Positions 36,892 through 44,494 of a DNA stretch of 64,000 bases are shown one piece after another. Each line of letters begins with the position of its first letter. Positions within the stretch are counted from its first letter, which is position 1. Position numbers and translations under genes: made by a program. Origin of the DNA: Strongylocentrotus droebachiensis (lineage: Eukaryota; Echinodermata; Echinoidea; Camarodonta; Strongylocentrotidae); NCBI GenBank assembly GCA_035222895.1, contig JAVYIG010007445.1, positions 1 through 64,000 on the forward strand, given 5' to 3'. The notes under the pieces were generated by a model. It was not told where the DNA came from. It saw only the letters and a list, made by a program, of their open reading frames with translations, and ran no database searches.

Positions 36892-39800
36892 TTCATTAAC
36901 ATCAATGTTTTCATCATTATAATTCTTGATAATCATTGTCTTCATCATAATCAGTCTCTTTATCTTTATCATCATCATCATCATCATCTCTCTAGTTCCA
37001 AGGCAAGCCGTGCCGCCAGAGCAGGCACACCCAAGTCCTCATCGGAAGATGGCTCCAGCTCCTGCGGGACATCGTCCAGTAGCGATGAGACATCGGATGA
37101 TATTTGCCTCGACGTAGGACTAGGGACTGCATCACAGTCATCACTCACCATGAAGGTACAGTCAAACCTGCTTTAGTGACCACCTGTCTACAAAGACCAC
37201 CTGTCTACAAGGACCACATTTTTTGTTTCCCTTGAAAATGGTTTTTCATTGAAACATGTACTAAAGGAACCTGTCTACAAAGACCACCTGTCTACAAGGA
37301 CCACATTTTTTGTTTCCCTTGAAAATGGTTTCTCATTGAAACATGTACTAAAGAAACCTGTCTACAAAGACCACCTGTCTACAAGGACCACTTTTTTTGT
37401 TTCCCTTTAAAATGGTTTCTCATTGAAACATGTACTAAAGGAACCTGTCTACAAAGACCACCTGTCTACAAAGACCACATTTTTTGTTTCCCTTGAAAAT
37501 GTGTTCTCATTGAAACATGTACTAAAGGAACCTGTCTACAAAGACCACCTGTCTACAAGGACCACATTTTTGGTTTCCCTTGAAAATGGTTTCTCATTGA
37601 AACATGTACTAAAGGAACCTGTCTACAAAGATCACTTTTGTGTACCCCTTTGGCGGTCGCTGTAGACAGGTTTGACGGTACATTATATTTGTGCAGCTCC
37701 TCATGTATAGTTTCTAAAGGCTTGAAACTGCAGCGTTTCATTATATTTGATGATGTATAAAGCATTCATTAAAGGCCATCTGTACTAGTTTGGCCAGGAG
37801 GGATTAGACCACACAGCGTGGTCAATGACAGGTGGCTATCTCATCAACTCAGCTCTCAATTAACATAAGAAAAAGAGGATCATGGGGGACCAACGGTCAC
37901 CGATTAGGCATTGTTTTCTATATAGGGGGAGCAAGTAGCTACAAGTAGTACAGTAGGGCTTTAACCCTTACTGTACTGGGCTATTTTGAGCACCAACTGA
38001 CTTGGGGGGGGGGGGGGGCCTGGGAGGCCCCCCCCCCCCCCTATGATCTCGGCCGTCGATTGTCCGATGAACACGAAAATTTGCATGTTTGTATATATCT
38101 ACGTAAGGAACAAGATGGTATAATTATTTTTTTCCGAATATGCAAATTTTATGCGTTTTACAGAAAACGTGTCAAACTCCACTTTTTGAATGTGATAACT
38201 CATTATTCATATGAAACTTCTTTTTTAACACAAAAAAGTTATTTTAATGTAATTAATAATGATAATTTATGCAAATTTTGATGTGATTTTTATTTTTTGC
38301 TTGTTTTTTTGATGACATGCGCATACTAATTGTTATGTAACGCCTTACAGGTATATCCGATTTCGACGAAAATGGTATCAAAATGTGCGTAAGACTTGAG
38401 GGAAAAAAGTCATGAAACGACAATTCAAAATTCCAAGCGGTTGCGGCGCAATCTCCGAAAATGTCGAGGGGGGGGGGGCCTCCCAGGCCCCCCCCCCCCC
38501 CCCAGTACAGTAAGGGTTAAGGAAGAAAAGGAGCTCATATTAGAAGGGGAAAGATGCATTTATTACAAAGGAAAGGAAGTATAAAGAGAGGCAACTATCA
38601 GATTTGGATAGAGTCACTTGTCAGAAGTTTTAAAGGGGTACTTCTCACACCTGAAGAGAGGCACTCATCTGAGGTGCAGAAGGGCACTTATTAGAAGGCG
38701 GAAGGGGCATTTAGTTCAAAGGAAAAAGGGCAATTGTCAGAGTCGAAGGGGTCCCTATCAGATTTGAATAGGGGCAGTTATCGGAGGTGGAAAGGGGGCA
38801 CTTATGAGAAGGGGAAAGGTGCACTTATTAGAAAGAAAAGGAGCATTCTGGGGCACTTTAAAAAGTGGGGGTGCACCGATAATGAGAAGTAGAAGAAGAA
38901 AAAAAGGAGGAGGAGGAGAGAGGAAAGGGGGGGGGGGGGTAGGAGGAGGAAGGGGGAGGAGAAGATTGCAATTATTAACAGTTATCCATGGTATGTGGCT
39001 AAGAATTCCCATATACAGACCTTTGTTTCAGCCATAGATTCCAGCTCATGAAACATTTCATCCAACTCTGTTTGAAGACATGGTAGAGTAAACTTTTAAA
39101 ATCTGATATTATTTTGTTTTTTGTTTCACAGGATATGTTCCCTTCGATGAAGGAAGCCTATGGAGTACAGATCAAACCGCCAGAGAGAAAAGATGTGGCT
39201 TTGTATCAAAGGTATGGTGAACTTTCCTATCGATTTACAATAATTGGTTTGTTTACAGCACTACATCCTATTCACAACTAATCAGAGTGCTAAATGAAAT
39301 AAAATTCCATCAGTACATGCCAAGTATTCAATCCATATACAAAAATAAATGTTTAACAGAAATAGGTATGTCTTAAAATAACATTTCACAGATTTTTCAG
39401 AGATAGCAGAGCGGGAGCTACCCATTAGTCCCATGCAACATTCAATGTATGTGTACATGTCCTACTACACTGTTGGTCATAATGGTGGAATAATTTTTTT
39501 TAAACCCCAATTTATGGGATGATTTTGACAATGATTTATTCGTAATAGATCTAGATAATAGTATACATTAATCTTCAATACTGTCAGTTATGACTTAAGG
39601 ACGTAGGTCCCCTAGTAGATTAGCATAGTAGCATACACATGCTTTAGCAGTCACGCACAACAAACACTCACAAAATATTATTCAATTAAATCTGAGATTG
39701 TATACTATTTTCTAGATCTAGTAGGAATAAATCATTGTTAAAATCTTTCCATAAATCGGGGTAAAAAAAATTATTCCACCATTATGACCAACAGTGTATT

Positions 39801-42800
39801 TTTTGTGAAGCATATATGTACAAACACTGTTTATATTGTTATTATCCGATTGTTGAGTCTGTGCCATGGGCCATTGGGTACCTTCCGGTGTCATGTATTC
39901 AATGCATCTTTAATACCGGAAATGTTAGCCTCATCATCAGTGAAAAGTCAGTGCAACAATTCAGAATATGTCTCTCATAATTTCATTTATAATTTGTATA
40001 AACTAATGTTTAAAAGCAGAAACAGGTCAATTGCTTACTCACATAATTTATATTAACTTTCGCACTTTATTTCTTTATTTGATTTTTATTTTCCCATGGT
40101 TTTGCGCAGGAGCACAACAATCTGGGAAAATGCTGGGTAAATAACGGAGAGATTATATGACAAAATATAGTTTTGCTGCTATACATGTACATGCTTGCTT
40201 TATATGTCCTTGCTTTGTAATCAAAGATATGGATTGGCTTGACTTTTCTCATGCAATGGATGTGGCACTTTTAGTTTGAGGTTAATAGAAGGTTCCTGCA
40301 GGATTTTTCAAATATAATCATGTACTTGTGCTTCTCATGAATGCTACATGTTAACACATTATTCATACCTGTAGGCGTGCATGTACATGAACATTTACAT
40401 GTAAATCATTAACTCTGCTTTGAAATGTGTGGTATGTTATCCTTTCTATTACATAGATTACAGTTCCTTGATTTACCAGTACAAATTTTAAAGGCATATA
40501 ATGATTTTTAGCCACTGTTACCCTGTCAATAATTTTCTTTTTAGAGAAATCCATGCAATTTCACAATTAATTCTTTCATTTCCTTTGGATCCATTTGTGT
40601 TAATGACCCGACTTCGTAAAATGTTGAGTAGAATATCACTCTGCATACTTTATCTTGTTTTCAGGGGAGTAGATTATCTCCATCAGAAGGAAGAAGGAAA
40701 AACATGAAATTTGACATACAAAAGGCATGGACACTAGTTGTCCATACTAAAGTAAAAGATGTCACCAAATTTAAATATCACCCTCTAGTGACCAGTTATT
40801 AAAAAAAAGCTTTAATTTCCTTCTCTGCCCAATTTTGTTCAATTTTTCACTGATTTTATTCAAATCTTTCAAACTTTACAATAAAAGTAACTTAGTATGA
40901 AGGTTCTGGTCGCCTTTCATATTTTGGGTATATATGTATGCTGTATATTTCAAAGAAATCTTTTTGTATACTTATTCATGCATCTTTTTATCATTTTAGT
41001 CTTGCGTTTGTCTGCTGCCCTCATTGGCTCAAGAAGACCACGAGTGCCTTGTATAGTTAATGGCAGTAATGGCCTTCGTGTGCAGCTGACGATATATGCC
41101 AAACCATTAGTAGAAAGAAGAGAAATCATAAAAGTAGATCTAGATGCAAAAAAAATGCTTGTGTGAAAATTCCCCAACATTCTATGTGCATGTTCAGTGA
41201 ACAACTGAATCATTCACACCCCTTGTAAATTTTATGTTTTGTGTGTGTTTTTTCGTAACTCATGAATGAAAGGTGGACTGGTTGTGAGGTAGGGATTGTT
41301 GAATACTTTGAGATGTCAGCTTTTATATATCACATTCTCAATGAACATAAATCGAGACAAATCAATTTTTCAGATACTTTAACAAATTACAGAATCTGGT
41401 AAGGGTTTGAATAATCTAGTTGTTAACTGTATATATACTTGTATCTGCTTGCCACTACTGCGCCTTGTAATACCAACGAAAACCAACATCAGATCTGGAC
41501 AAACAATTAAATTACCCCAAATAGCCAAGAATCGGTCGGTTTGGAGTTGTTTAGGCACGTGACTGAGATATTGGTAATGGGTGATCTTTGGATTTGCACC
41601 AGAAAAGGGAGAGGAGAAAGAGAATGTAAGATGGTGTCTCCCACACCCTCTCCCTGAATCCTTGCAAAATAAGATATTCATATCTTCCATTACTTACTTT
41701 CTTTTGCCATCAATTGTAAGACAGCTTTGGAATATAGTGATTTTCGACAGGGTTAACACAAGTGTTGACCACTAAAACAAATATATCAAAACTGATTTCA
41801 ATCATTATCTTTTGTAGAGAAACTAATTAATTTACCTGGATTTTTAAAATTAATTTAATAATAAATTGCTGATTTAGGTAATGTTAAAAATATTACTGTT
41901 CCAAAAGATTAATGTGATGCCTGGACAGGGTTTGCTCAAAAATATTGCATTTCTCGCTTTATATTAACAACAAAAATGGCTCAAAAACAGTCAGAATGGA
42001 CTTGAGCTTTAGTTGACGTAACACAATGTAACAAACACGATGAGGGAACCAGGAAGATGGCAGATATTGCAATTTTTTGCCTTCTTCAGCCATCCTCACT
42101 GAAAGTGCCCCACTTCTGTCATCATTTGTATCAGAATTGGTAGACTAATCTAATCTAGAATTACTTGGAAATAAATTGATGATGATGAAGGTGTAGGTCA
42201 TATGATTGTGATGATTATTACAAAGAACAATTGTACATATATTGATTACTTTTGAAATAGACAGGTGTTACGGTATTCAGAGTTTTTCAGGCCAGCACCC
42301 AGATACATTGATCTTATTGTTATGACAATTCTATAGAATAATTCAGGGCAAGGTTTCGCTAATGTCAATACTTTTGATGTAGTTGTCTTTACGGTATCCA
42401 TATGTTGCTTGCTGCTGTAGGAAGATTTTGTAAGATGGTGATAGTTTTGCTTGAAAGTATGGCTAAATTGAATATCATTGTTATAAAGCTTGCATGTTCA
42501 TCTTTGTTATATTGACTTTTATATCATAAAGTACATCATTTTGACTTGGAACTCCTAAACTAATGAATGTAAATCTACATATGGATGCAGTGTGCACAAT
42601 TCCAGTACATTCATTTGTTTAAATGATATAGCAAAAAAATATATCCCTGTTTGCCATTCCCTCTTTATATAAATTTTACATGCACAGAGTATTTGTATAA
42701 AGTAAACTGTTTGTGGTGTGGAATAGTGACAACACTGAGAAAACCCAAATTATGTATTTTTTTGTCAATATTTGTCTTCAAACACATTGAAATTTTGCCA

Positions 42801-44494
42801 TCAAGTTTATTGCAAATTTGGGGCTCCCAACCCTTAGAGGGGCTTAAATCCCCACTGTACTGTTTGTAGCTACTTGCTCCCTCTATATAGCAAACAATGT
42901 CTTATAAGTAATTATTTGTTCCCCATGATCCTCTTTTTCTTATGTTAATTGAGAGCTGAGTTGATGAACTAGCCACCTGTCAGTGACCACCCTGGGTGGT
43001 CTAATCTCTCCTAGTCAAACTAGTACAGACGGCCTTTAGGTATAACTTTGGTTACATTACAAAAATTACCTAATAGGAAATTATCTTCTTCTTTCATCTT
43101 CTTTCATCTTTTTCCCCTTTCTACATTTATTTATTTATTTTTTTAAATATCCTTCCAGGTTTTCCACCGTGGGACTCAACTCACAGCTGGAGGTGATGAC
43201 TCATCATTCAGACATCTCTGATTCACGCATCAAACGCTGTATGAAGCGGGCTACAAGGATGTAAGTACTGATCTGTTTTCAAATTGGCAACACCAATATT
43301 TCCCTATTACAATTTGTTCCCTCTTAGTTTCTTCCGACAGACACTAGCTGGCTTAAAGAGAAGATTGAGTTCTGGGAAGAGGTGAAAAATAATTTGTGAG
43401 CGTTATCATTGTTATTACGCAAGTGTGGAAGAACATCAGATAAAACATGTTCCCTGAAAAGCATGGCTCTTCAAATGCCTTCATATTCTTAATATGTCAT
43501 GTAACATCGTAAAAATCGGGACAGATTTTTACGCCACGTGTTTGTGTAGTCCCATATTCATCTTTCTGTGTACAGTGTTTGTAACTTTACCAAGACTTGG
43601 CCAAATTTCTTATCGTTTTGATGATTCCAGAACCTTGCAATACACACAAATACTTACATGTATATGCTAAATGATCAACCTTTTCTGGCCGATTCCACAC
43701 CGTTTCTTTCACAATGCAAATCGCATGACCATAACTCAACTTTATCTTTAACTGCAGAATACCCCATTGTGCATATTTGGGTTAGGATTGCGATATTAGT
43801 GTCAGCATTGGGGTTCTCATTAAATGTGTGGATGGGGTATTCTGCATTTGTTCCCAAAATATGTTTTGAGATAGAACGCAAAAAACAAACAAACATGGAT
43901 CCATACACTGTATGTAAAAGAAAATGCAGTATTGCCTTTGAGATGTAGGAGATCAATGATCAATCCCTTTTAGTCACACACACAGAAAGTTGCTTTAGAC
44001 TATCTTTGGAATAAACCATGGCTTTAAGCCCCACTGCACTACTTATAGCTACTTGCACCCTCTATATAGCAAACAATCCTAATTGGTGCATGTTGGTCCC
44101 CCATGATCCCCTTTTTCTTATGTTGAGAGCTGATTTGATGAGATGACCACCTGTCAGTGACCTTGCAGGGAGGTCTAATCCCCCTGGCCAAACTAGTTCA
44201 GACAGGCTTAAATCCTGTTTTTATTAGGTATTTTAGATGTGATAATAATTTTCATTTGCAAGAGAAATATCGATATATTTCTTTGTTTATTTTTCTTTAA
44301 GAATCCCAAGCAGCGGTTTCTCCTTGGATACTTCGGTGCGAGTGACGCCTCCGACCGTGGACCGCGCTTCTCGAGCCAAGTACGAGGCCCATGTGCTGTG
44401 CGGAGCCAACGGTCCAAGACCGTGTTTGGCCAAGGACCTGAGTCGATACAGAGAGTACTTCAGAGAACCAAGGCAGTTTACCAGGCATAAGTGA
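18052..44494 (+). CDS. FIG4: Polyphosphoinositide phosphatase FIG4 (SAC domain), 24 coding exons
   Basis: In known animals FIG4 removes the 5-phosphate from PI(3,5)P2 and, with VAC14 and PIKFYVE, controls lipid turnover on late endosomes and lysosomes. Twenty-four coding exons join in frame with GT-AG sites throughout to give 2640 bases, or 879 residues against 907 in human. The SAC domain runs from about residue 85 to 560. Landmarks include [68 protein letters not shown], the catalytic CVDCLDRT at residues 464-471 and [10 protein letters not shown]. The C-terminal part is Ser-rich (about 702-755) and ends in the conserved SRYREYFRE block. An in-frame TAA at 18019-18021 in the same exon fixes the start. 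The Ile that is mutated in human CMT4J disease (human I41) is Ile39 here and is conserved. No interruption is visible. Confidence 0.96.
18772..18870 (+). CDS. FIG4: FIG4 coding exon 2
   Basis: Residues 21-53, with the family signature [20 protein letters not shown]. Acceptor TTCCTTCAG, donor AAG|GTAAGA, both ends phase 0. Confidence 0.93.
19197..19550 (+). mobile_element. tRNA-derived SINE in FIG4 intron 2
   Basis: The head contains an A-box-like word (TGGACGAGTGG) and a B-box (GGTTCAAGTCC) about 45 bases on. Then follows a body with CCACTCTCCACCCAGGTG and GCGCTTTGATAGGGCC, and a TTATTATTATTA tail. Related body or head copies lie near 10395 and 25125-25268. A folded functional tRNA is not supported. 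Confidence 0.8.
19687..19822 (+). CDS. FIG4: FIG4 coding exon 3
   Basis: Residues 54-98 plus a split Gly. Contains a run of seven serines after HGNSPA that lengthens a family loop, then the conserved SAFGIAG. Donor G|GTGAGA, phase 1. Confidence 0.9.
20469..20523 (+). CDS. FIG4: FIG4 coding exon 4
   Basis: Short exon encoding [18 protein letters not shown], the first strand-rich part of the SAC domain. Acceptor TTCTCTAG, donor AAA|GTAAGT, phase 2. Confidence 0.93.
20716..20817 (+). CDS. FIG4: FIG4 coding exon 5
   Basis: Encodes [15 protein letters not shown] and HPDEAR, both conserved. Acceptor GATGAACAG, donor AG|GTTGGT, phase 2 at both ends. A TAA/GAT microsatellite precedes it. Confidence 0.92.
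20887..20945 (-). repeat. TAA-tail/AGCGC repeat module
   Basis: (ATT)n followed by an ACCGCTCTTTTCCCATAAGG word, i.e. the inverse of the (TAA)n-TATAGCGC modules seen near 26165, 33040, 34700 and 48300. Probably a SINE 3' end. Confidence 0.45.
21005..21040. repeat. Short perfect hairpin
   Basis: ACAAACTGCTAAAAACA is followed, after two bases, by its exact reverse complement. The flanks are plain intron sequence of FIG4 intron 5. Confidence 0.75.
21410..21798. mobile_element. CpG-containing TIR element in FIG4 intron 5
   Basis: Left end AATTCTCGCTACCCCAAATA and right end reading TATTTAGGGTAGCGAGAATT form about 21-bp inverted repeats with one mismatch. The interior is richer in CpG than its surroundings and has no transposase. 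Family not recognised. Confidence 0.65.
22229..22279 (+). CDS. FIG4: FIG4 coding exon 6
   Basis: Encodes [16 protein letters not shown]. The 51-bp micro-exon has acceptor GCATTAG and donor TCAG|GTAGGT, with phase 2 at both ends. Confidence 0.92.
22520..22830. repeat. Dispersed repeat (uninterrupted copy)
   Basis: Matches the two halves of the repeat at 5070-5560 (shared words such as CATTTTCAAACAAATTTTA and AAGTGCAAAGTCCC-like). This copy lacks the fold-back insertion and so shows the empty site. Confidence 0.65.
23219..23277 (+). CDS. FIG4: FIG4 coding exon 7
   Basis: Encodes [20 protein letters not shown], continuing exon 6. Acceptor CTGAACAG, donor AAAG|GTCAGT, phase 1 at the end. Confidence 0.9.
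24117..24257 (+). CDS. FIG4: FIG4 coding exon 8
   Basis: Residues 188-234, including [12 protein letters not shown] and VIHGFVGQC. The donor TGCA|GTATCC is weak, but the phase and peptide continuity with exon 9 fit. Shorter than the human counterpart between the DLTHSLQ and FAWN blocks, so most of the size difference from human lies here. Confidence 0.82.
24781..25110. mobile_element. Fold-back element in FIG4 intron 8
   Basis: About 115-bp arms, left starting CAGTAGGCTTGCGGGTG and right ending CACCCGCAAGCCTACTG. The arms share (GA)n, CCTGAAAAGGACTCTGACTC and AGTAATCTTTCTTG words in inverted orientation. A central loop holds TTCTAAGGAGAACTATAAAG. ACCACTATATT occurs near both sides. A half copy sits at about 5163-5345. 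No coding capacity. Confidence 0.8.
25125..25268 (-). mobile_element. tRNA-derived SINE fragment, minus strand
   Basis: On the minus strand it reads GTGGATATGTC, then a B-box-like AGTTCGAGTC, then GCCATTCTCCAACCAGGT. This parallels the SINE at 19197 over its head and first body part. Diverged and truncated. Confidence 0.65.
25341..25441 (+). CDS. FIG4: FIG4 coding exon 9
   Basis: Encodes ICVFGRP and [19 protein letters not shown]. The acceptor CTCAAG has a poor pyrimidine tract; the donor GAG|GTAAGT is strong. Confidence 0.87.
25968..26130 (+). CDS. FIG4: FIG4 coding exon 10
   Basis: Encodes [20 protein letters not shown] and [20 protein letters not shown], central SAC motifs. Acceptor ATTTGCAG, donor A|GTGAGT. 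Confidence 0.94.
26686..26783 (+). CDS. FIG4: FIG4 coding exon 11
   Basis: Encodes [20 protein letters not shown] and [12 protein letters not shown]. Acceptor ACCTTGCAG, donor AAG|GTAAGT, ending in phase 0. Confidence 0.94.
26810..27310. repeat. Two (CT)n microsatellite blocks in FIG4 intron 11
   Basis: Blocks at about 26815-27035 and 27178-27310, consisting of CTCTCTCT with GTCTGTCT interruptions. The Ser/Leu and Arg/Glu open frames over them are artefacts. Confidence 0.85.
27474..27607 (+). CDS. FIG4: FIG4 coding exon 12
   Basis: Starts with a highly basic KREKRKRE stretch and continues SYLNQFLPP and [11 protein letters not shown]. Acceptor TTTGTAG, donor AA|GTAAGT. Confidence 0.92.
27916..28035 (+). 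CDS. FIG4: FIG4 coding exon 13
   Basis: Encodes [20 protein letters not shown] and a variable tail. Acceptor CTACACAG, donor CCAG|GTAAAA, phase 2 at both ends. Confidence 0.88.
28054..28249 (+). mobile_element. TTAA MITE family, copy 1
   Basis: About 196-bp element with imperfect TIRs (AGCCCCACNGTACTAC and its inverted AGNCCGTCTGTACTAG type) and a conserved core CCCCCATGATCCTCTTT...TTAATTGAGAGCTGAG. The right flank keeps TTAA; the left is TTGA. No coding capacity. Confidence 0.8.
28530..28690. repeat. (CT)n/(CTTT)n microsatellite before FIG4 exon 14
   Basis: Pyrimidine-rich simple repeat ending within about 15 bases of the exon 14 acceptor. Confidence 0.85.
28700..28748 (+). CDS. FIG4: FIG4 coding exon 14
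   Basis: Sixteen complete codons, ending EQVFIRQ, which lead directly into the catalytic exon. Acceptor CGTCCAG, donor CAG|GTCAGA. It fits by phase and by alignment just before the active site; there is little intrinsic conservation. Confidence 0.8.
29452..29541 (+). CDS. FIG4: FIG4 coding exon 15 (catalytic)
   Basis: Carries [24 protein letters not shown] is the CX5R(T/S) phosphatase motif, with Cys464 as the predicted nucleophile (human C486). Both ends are phase 0. No catalytic residue is missing. Confidence 0.96.
29825..29950 (-). repeat. Partial copy of the GACCACCTGTCTACA repeat
   Basis: Words such as GGTGGTCTTTATGTGTAGGTT and TTTCAAGGGGAACAGAAAAT match, in inverse orientation, the 87-bp unit at 37190-37640. 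Confidence 0.5.
30003..30366. repeat. 13-bp minisatellite (GCTACTGTTATAA) in FIG4 intron 15
   Basis: More than 20 head-to-tail units with occasional substitutions and short indels, ending about 35 bases before exon 16. The unit lacks spacers, so it is not a CRISPR-like array. Confidence 0.9.
30403..30461 (+). CDS. FIG4: FIG4 coding exon 16
   Basis: Encodes [20 protein letters not shown]. Acceptor TTCTTGCAG lies only about 35 bases after the 13-bp minisatellite. Donor AG|GTGGGT. Confidence 0.92.
31240..31520. repeat. AATATGCATGAATGGACA minisatellite in FIG4 intron 16
   Basis: About 18-20-bp degenerate units (TGAATATGCACAAATGGACA and variants), ending about 35 bases before exon 17. Confidence 0.85.
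31553..31719 (+). CDS. FIG4: FIG4 coding exon 17
   Basis: Encodes [34 protein letters not shown] and [12 protein letters not shown], the end of the SAC domain. The acceptor ATGTATCAAG is pyrimidine-poor and follows an AATATGCA minisatellite. Confidence 0.94.
32230..32460. repeat. Dispersed repeat, FIG4 intron 17 copy
   Basis: Shares TGTGTAGTCCCATAT, CAAGACTTGGCCAAAT-like and TTTCTTTCACAATGCAA words, in order, with 43530-43745. Family not recognised. Confidence 0.6.
32619..32814 (+). mobile_element. TTAA MITE family, copy 2
   Basis: Same family as 28054; TTAA at both ends (TTTAAAGCCACACTG and AACTTTAAG). It inserted just upstream of FIG4 exon 18. Confidence 0.8.
32870..33005 (+). CDS. FIG4: FIG4 coding exon 18 (functional copy)
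   Basis: Encodes [26 protein letters not shown] and TGTDKR. Acceptor TATAAACAG, donor AG|GTACGG. Three partial copies of its 3' half follow in the intron; only this copy has the acceptor, the 5' half and the correct phases. Confidence 0.92.
33006..34115. repeat. Tandem array of broken FIG4 exon-18 copies with GGTTAGGG-like DNA
   Basis: Units of roughly 230-240 bp repeat the 3' half of exon 18 (near 33303-33382, 33536-33584 and 33770-33847), the donor GAG|GTAC, TTTATTTNNTNAAAGATATAAGAT and GGTTAGGGTTAGG-like words. The first unit, adjoining the true exon, also holds a TAA/AGCGC module (about 33035-33110). The copies lack the exon's 5' half and acceptor, the middle one has an internal deletion, and the conserved Trp of WELP is Leu in two of them. 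They are pseudo-exons. Confidence 0.85.
34125..34865. repeat. (GAT)n/(GATGACAGT) array in FIG4 intron 18
   Basis: A 0.7-kb GAT-rich microsatellite with regular GACAGT and GAGGAT variants, ending about 30 bases before exon 19. It carries a TATAGCGCTGCCCC module near 34724. Its long Met, Ile or Asp open frames are artefacts. Confidence 0.92.
34895..35098 (+). CDS. FIG4: FIG4 coding exon 19
   Basis: Encodes [20 protein letters not shown] and [20 protein letters not shown]. Acceptor TTCTCTAG lies about 35 bases after the GAT array. Donor CAG|GTATTT. Confidence 0.9.
35200..35450 (-). mobile_element. Decayed LINE ORF2 C-terminus in FIG4 intron 19
   Basis: On the minus strand: [57 protein letters not shown]. 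These are standard non-LTR retrotransposon ORF2 C-terminal motifs. Truncated with frame damage, and different in sequence from the relic at 10690. Confidence 0.8.
35961..36041 (+). CDS. FIG4: FIG4 coding exon 20
   Basis: Encodes [20 protein letters not shown] and a short basic/acidic tail; SPFTAR matches the family SPFTVR. Acceptor CCAAAAG, donor CAG|GTAATG. Confidence 0.88.
36096..36290 (+). mobile_element. TTAA MITE family, copy 3
   Basis: TTAA at both ends (GTTAAAGCCCCACTGTCC and GACGGTCTTTAAA), with the usual CCCCCACGATCCTCTTTTTC core. Confidence 0.8.
36518..36990. repeat. (ATC)n array in FIG4 intron 20
   Basis: Half-kilobase ATC/ACC-rich microsatellite, the complement of the GAT array at 34125-34865, running up to the exon 21 acceptor. 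The Asp-rich minus-strand frame over it is an artefact. Confidence 0.9.
36996..37155 (+). CDS. FIG4: FIG4 coding exon 21
   Basis: Serine- and acid-rich disordered segment ([20 protein letters not shown]), the counterpart of the Ser-rich linker in human FIG4. The (ATC)n array runs almost into the acceptor TCTCTCTAG. Donor AAG|GTACAG begins the CAGTCAAACCTG repeat element. Confidence 0.85.
37156..37682. repeat. TACAGTCAAACCTG element with 87-bp internal tandem units
   Basis: The ends are GTACAGTCAAACCTG and CAGGTTTGACGGTAC. Between them lie five units 87 bp apart (CCTGTCTACAAAGACC at about 37270, 37357, 37444, 37531 and 37618). Because 87 is divisible by three, open frames with 29-residue repeats appear; they lack any sign of being coding. 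The left end overlaps the exon 21 donor. Confidence 0.85.
37769..37964 (-). mobile_element. TTAA MITE family, copy 4 (inverted)
   Basis: Inverted copy bounded by perfect TTAA (37769-37772 and 37961-37964). The right TTAA is shared with the next element. Confidence 0.82.
37961..38520. mobile_element. piggyBac-like TTAA element
   Basis: TTAACCCTTACTGTACTGGG at the left and its exact inverse at the right, so the 16-bp TIR CCCTTACTGTACTGGG sits inside TTAA target duplications. The interior has two G/C homopolymer stem regions (near 38006-38040 and 38468-38502) and no transposase. The CCCT start and TTAA target fit piggyBac-type MITEs. Confidence 0.78.
38525..38870. repeat. Degenerate GAAGGGGCACTTATCAGA minisatellite
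   Basis: About a dozen diverged units of GGGGCACTTATNAGAAG in FIG4 intron 21, followed by a GGAGGAGG purine run to about 38965. Confidence 0.6.
39132..39211 (+). CDS. FIG4: FIG4 coding exon 22
   Basis: Encodes [20 protein letters not shown]; the MKEAYGV word matches the family MKELYGI. Acceptor TTTCACAG, donor AAAG|GTATGG. Confidence 0.88.
39466..39799. mobile_element. Mariner-like MITE in FIG4 intron 22
   Basis: Starts TACACTGTTGGTCATAATGG and ends with the inverse CCATTATGACCAACAGTGTA. The arms are inverted over about 100 bp, with shared CCACCATTATGACC, AATAAATCATTGT and TAGATCTAG words. TACACTG ends with TA flanks are typical of Tc1/mariner-derived MITEs. No transposase. Confidence 0.82.
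42844..43039 (+). mobile_element. TTAA MITE family, copy 5
   Basis: Left TTAAATCCCCACTGTACTG; the right end GTACAGACGGCCTTTAG has lost its last base of TTAA. It lies directly before the exon 23 acceptor region. Confidence 0.78.
43159..43260 (+). CDS. FIG4: FIG4 coding exon 23
   Basis: Thirty-three complete codons of weakly conserved C-terminal sequence ([19 protein letters not shown]). Acceptor CCTTCCAG, donor GAT|GTAAGT. It keeps the frame between exons 22 and 24, which is the main support. Confidence 0.8.
43530..43745. repeat. Dispersed repeat, FIG4 intron 23 copy
   Basis: Counterpart of 32230-32460, with an extra stretch near 43605-43665. Confidence 0.6.
44024..44212 (+). mobile_element. 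TTAA MITE family, copy 6
   Basis: TTAAGCCCCACTGCACTAC at the left, GACAGGCTTAAA at the right; slightly shortened core. Confidence 0.78.
44302..44494 (+). CDS. FIG4: FIG4 coding exon 24 (last)
   Basis: Ends the protein with [18 protein letters not shown] and the conserved [10 protein letters not shown] block, then TGA at 44492-44494. A + strand ORF in another frame across the same bases is a shadow. Confidence 0.92.

Noticed and set aside
37423..37665. Frame with 29-residue repeats
   Set aside because: Explained by the 87-bp repeat unit (29 x 3) in a MITE; no similarity and no flanking exon phases.
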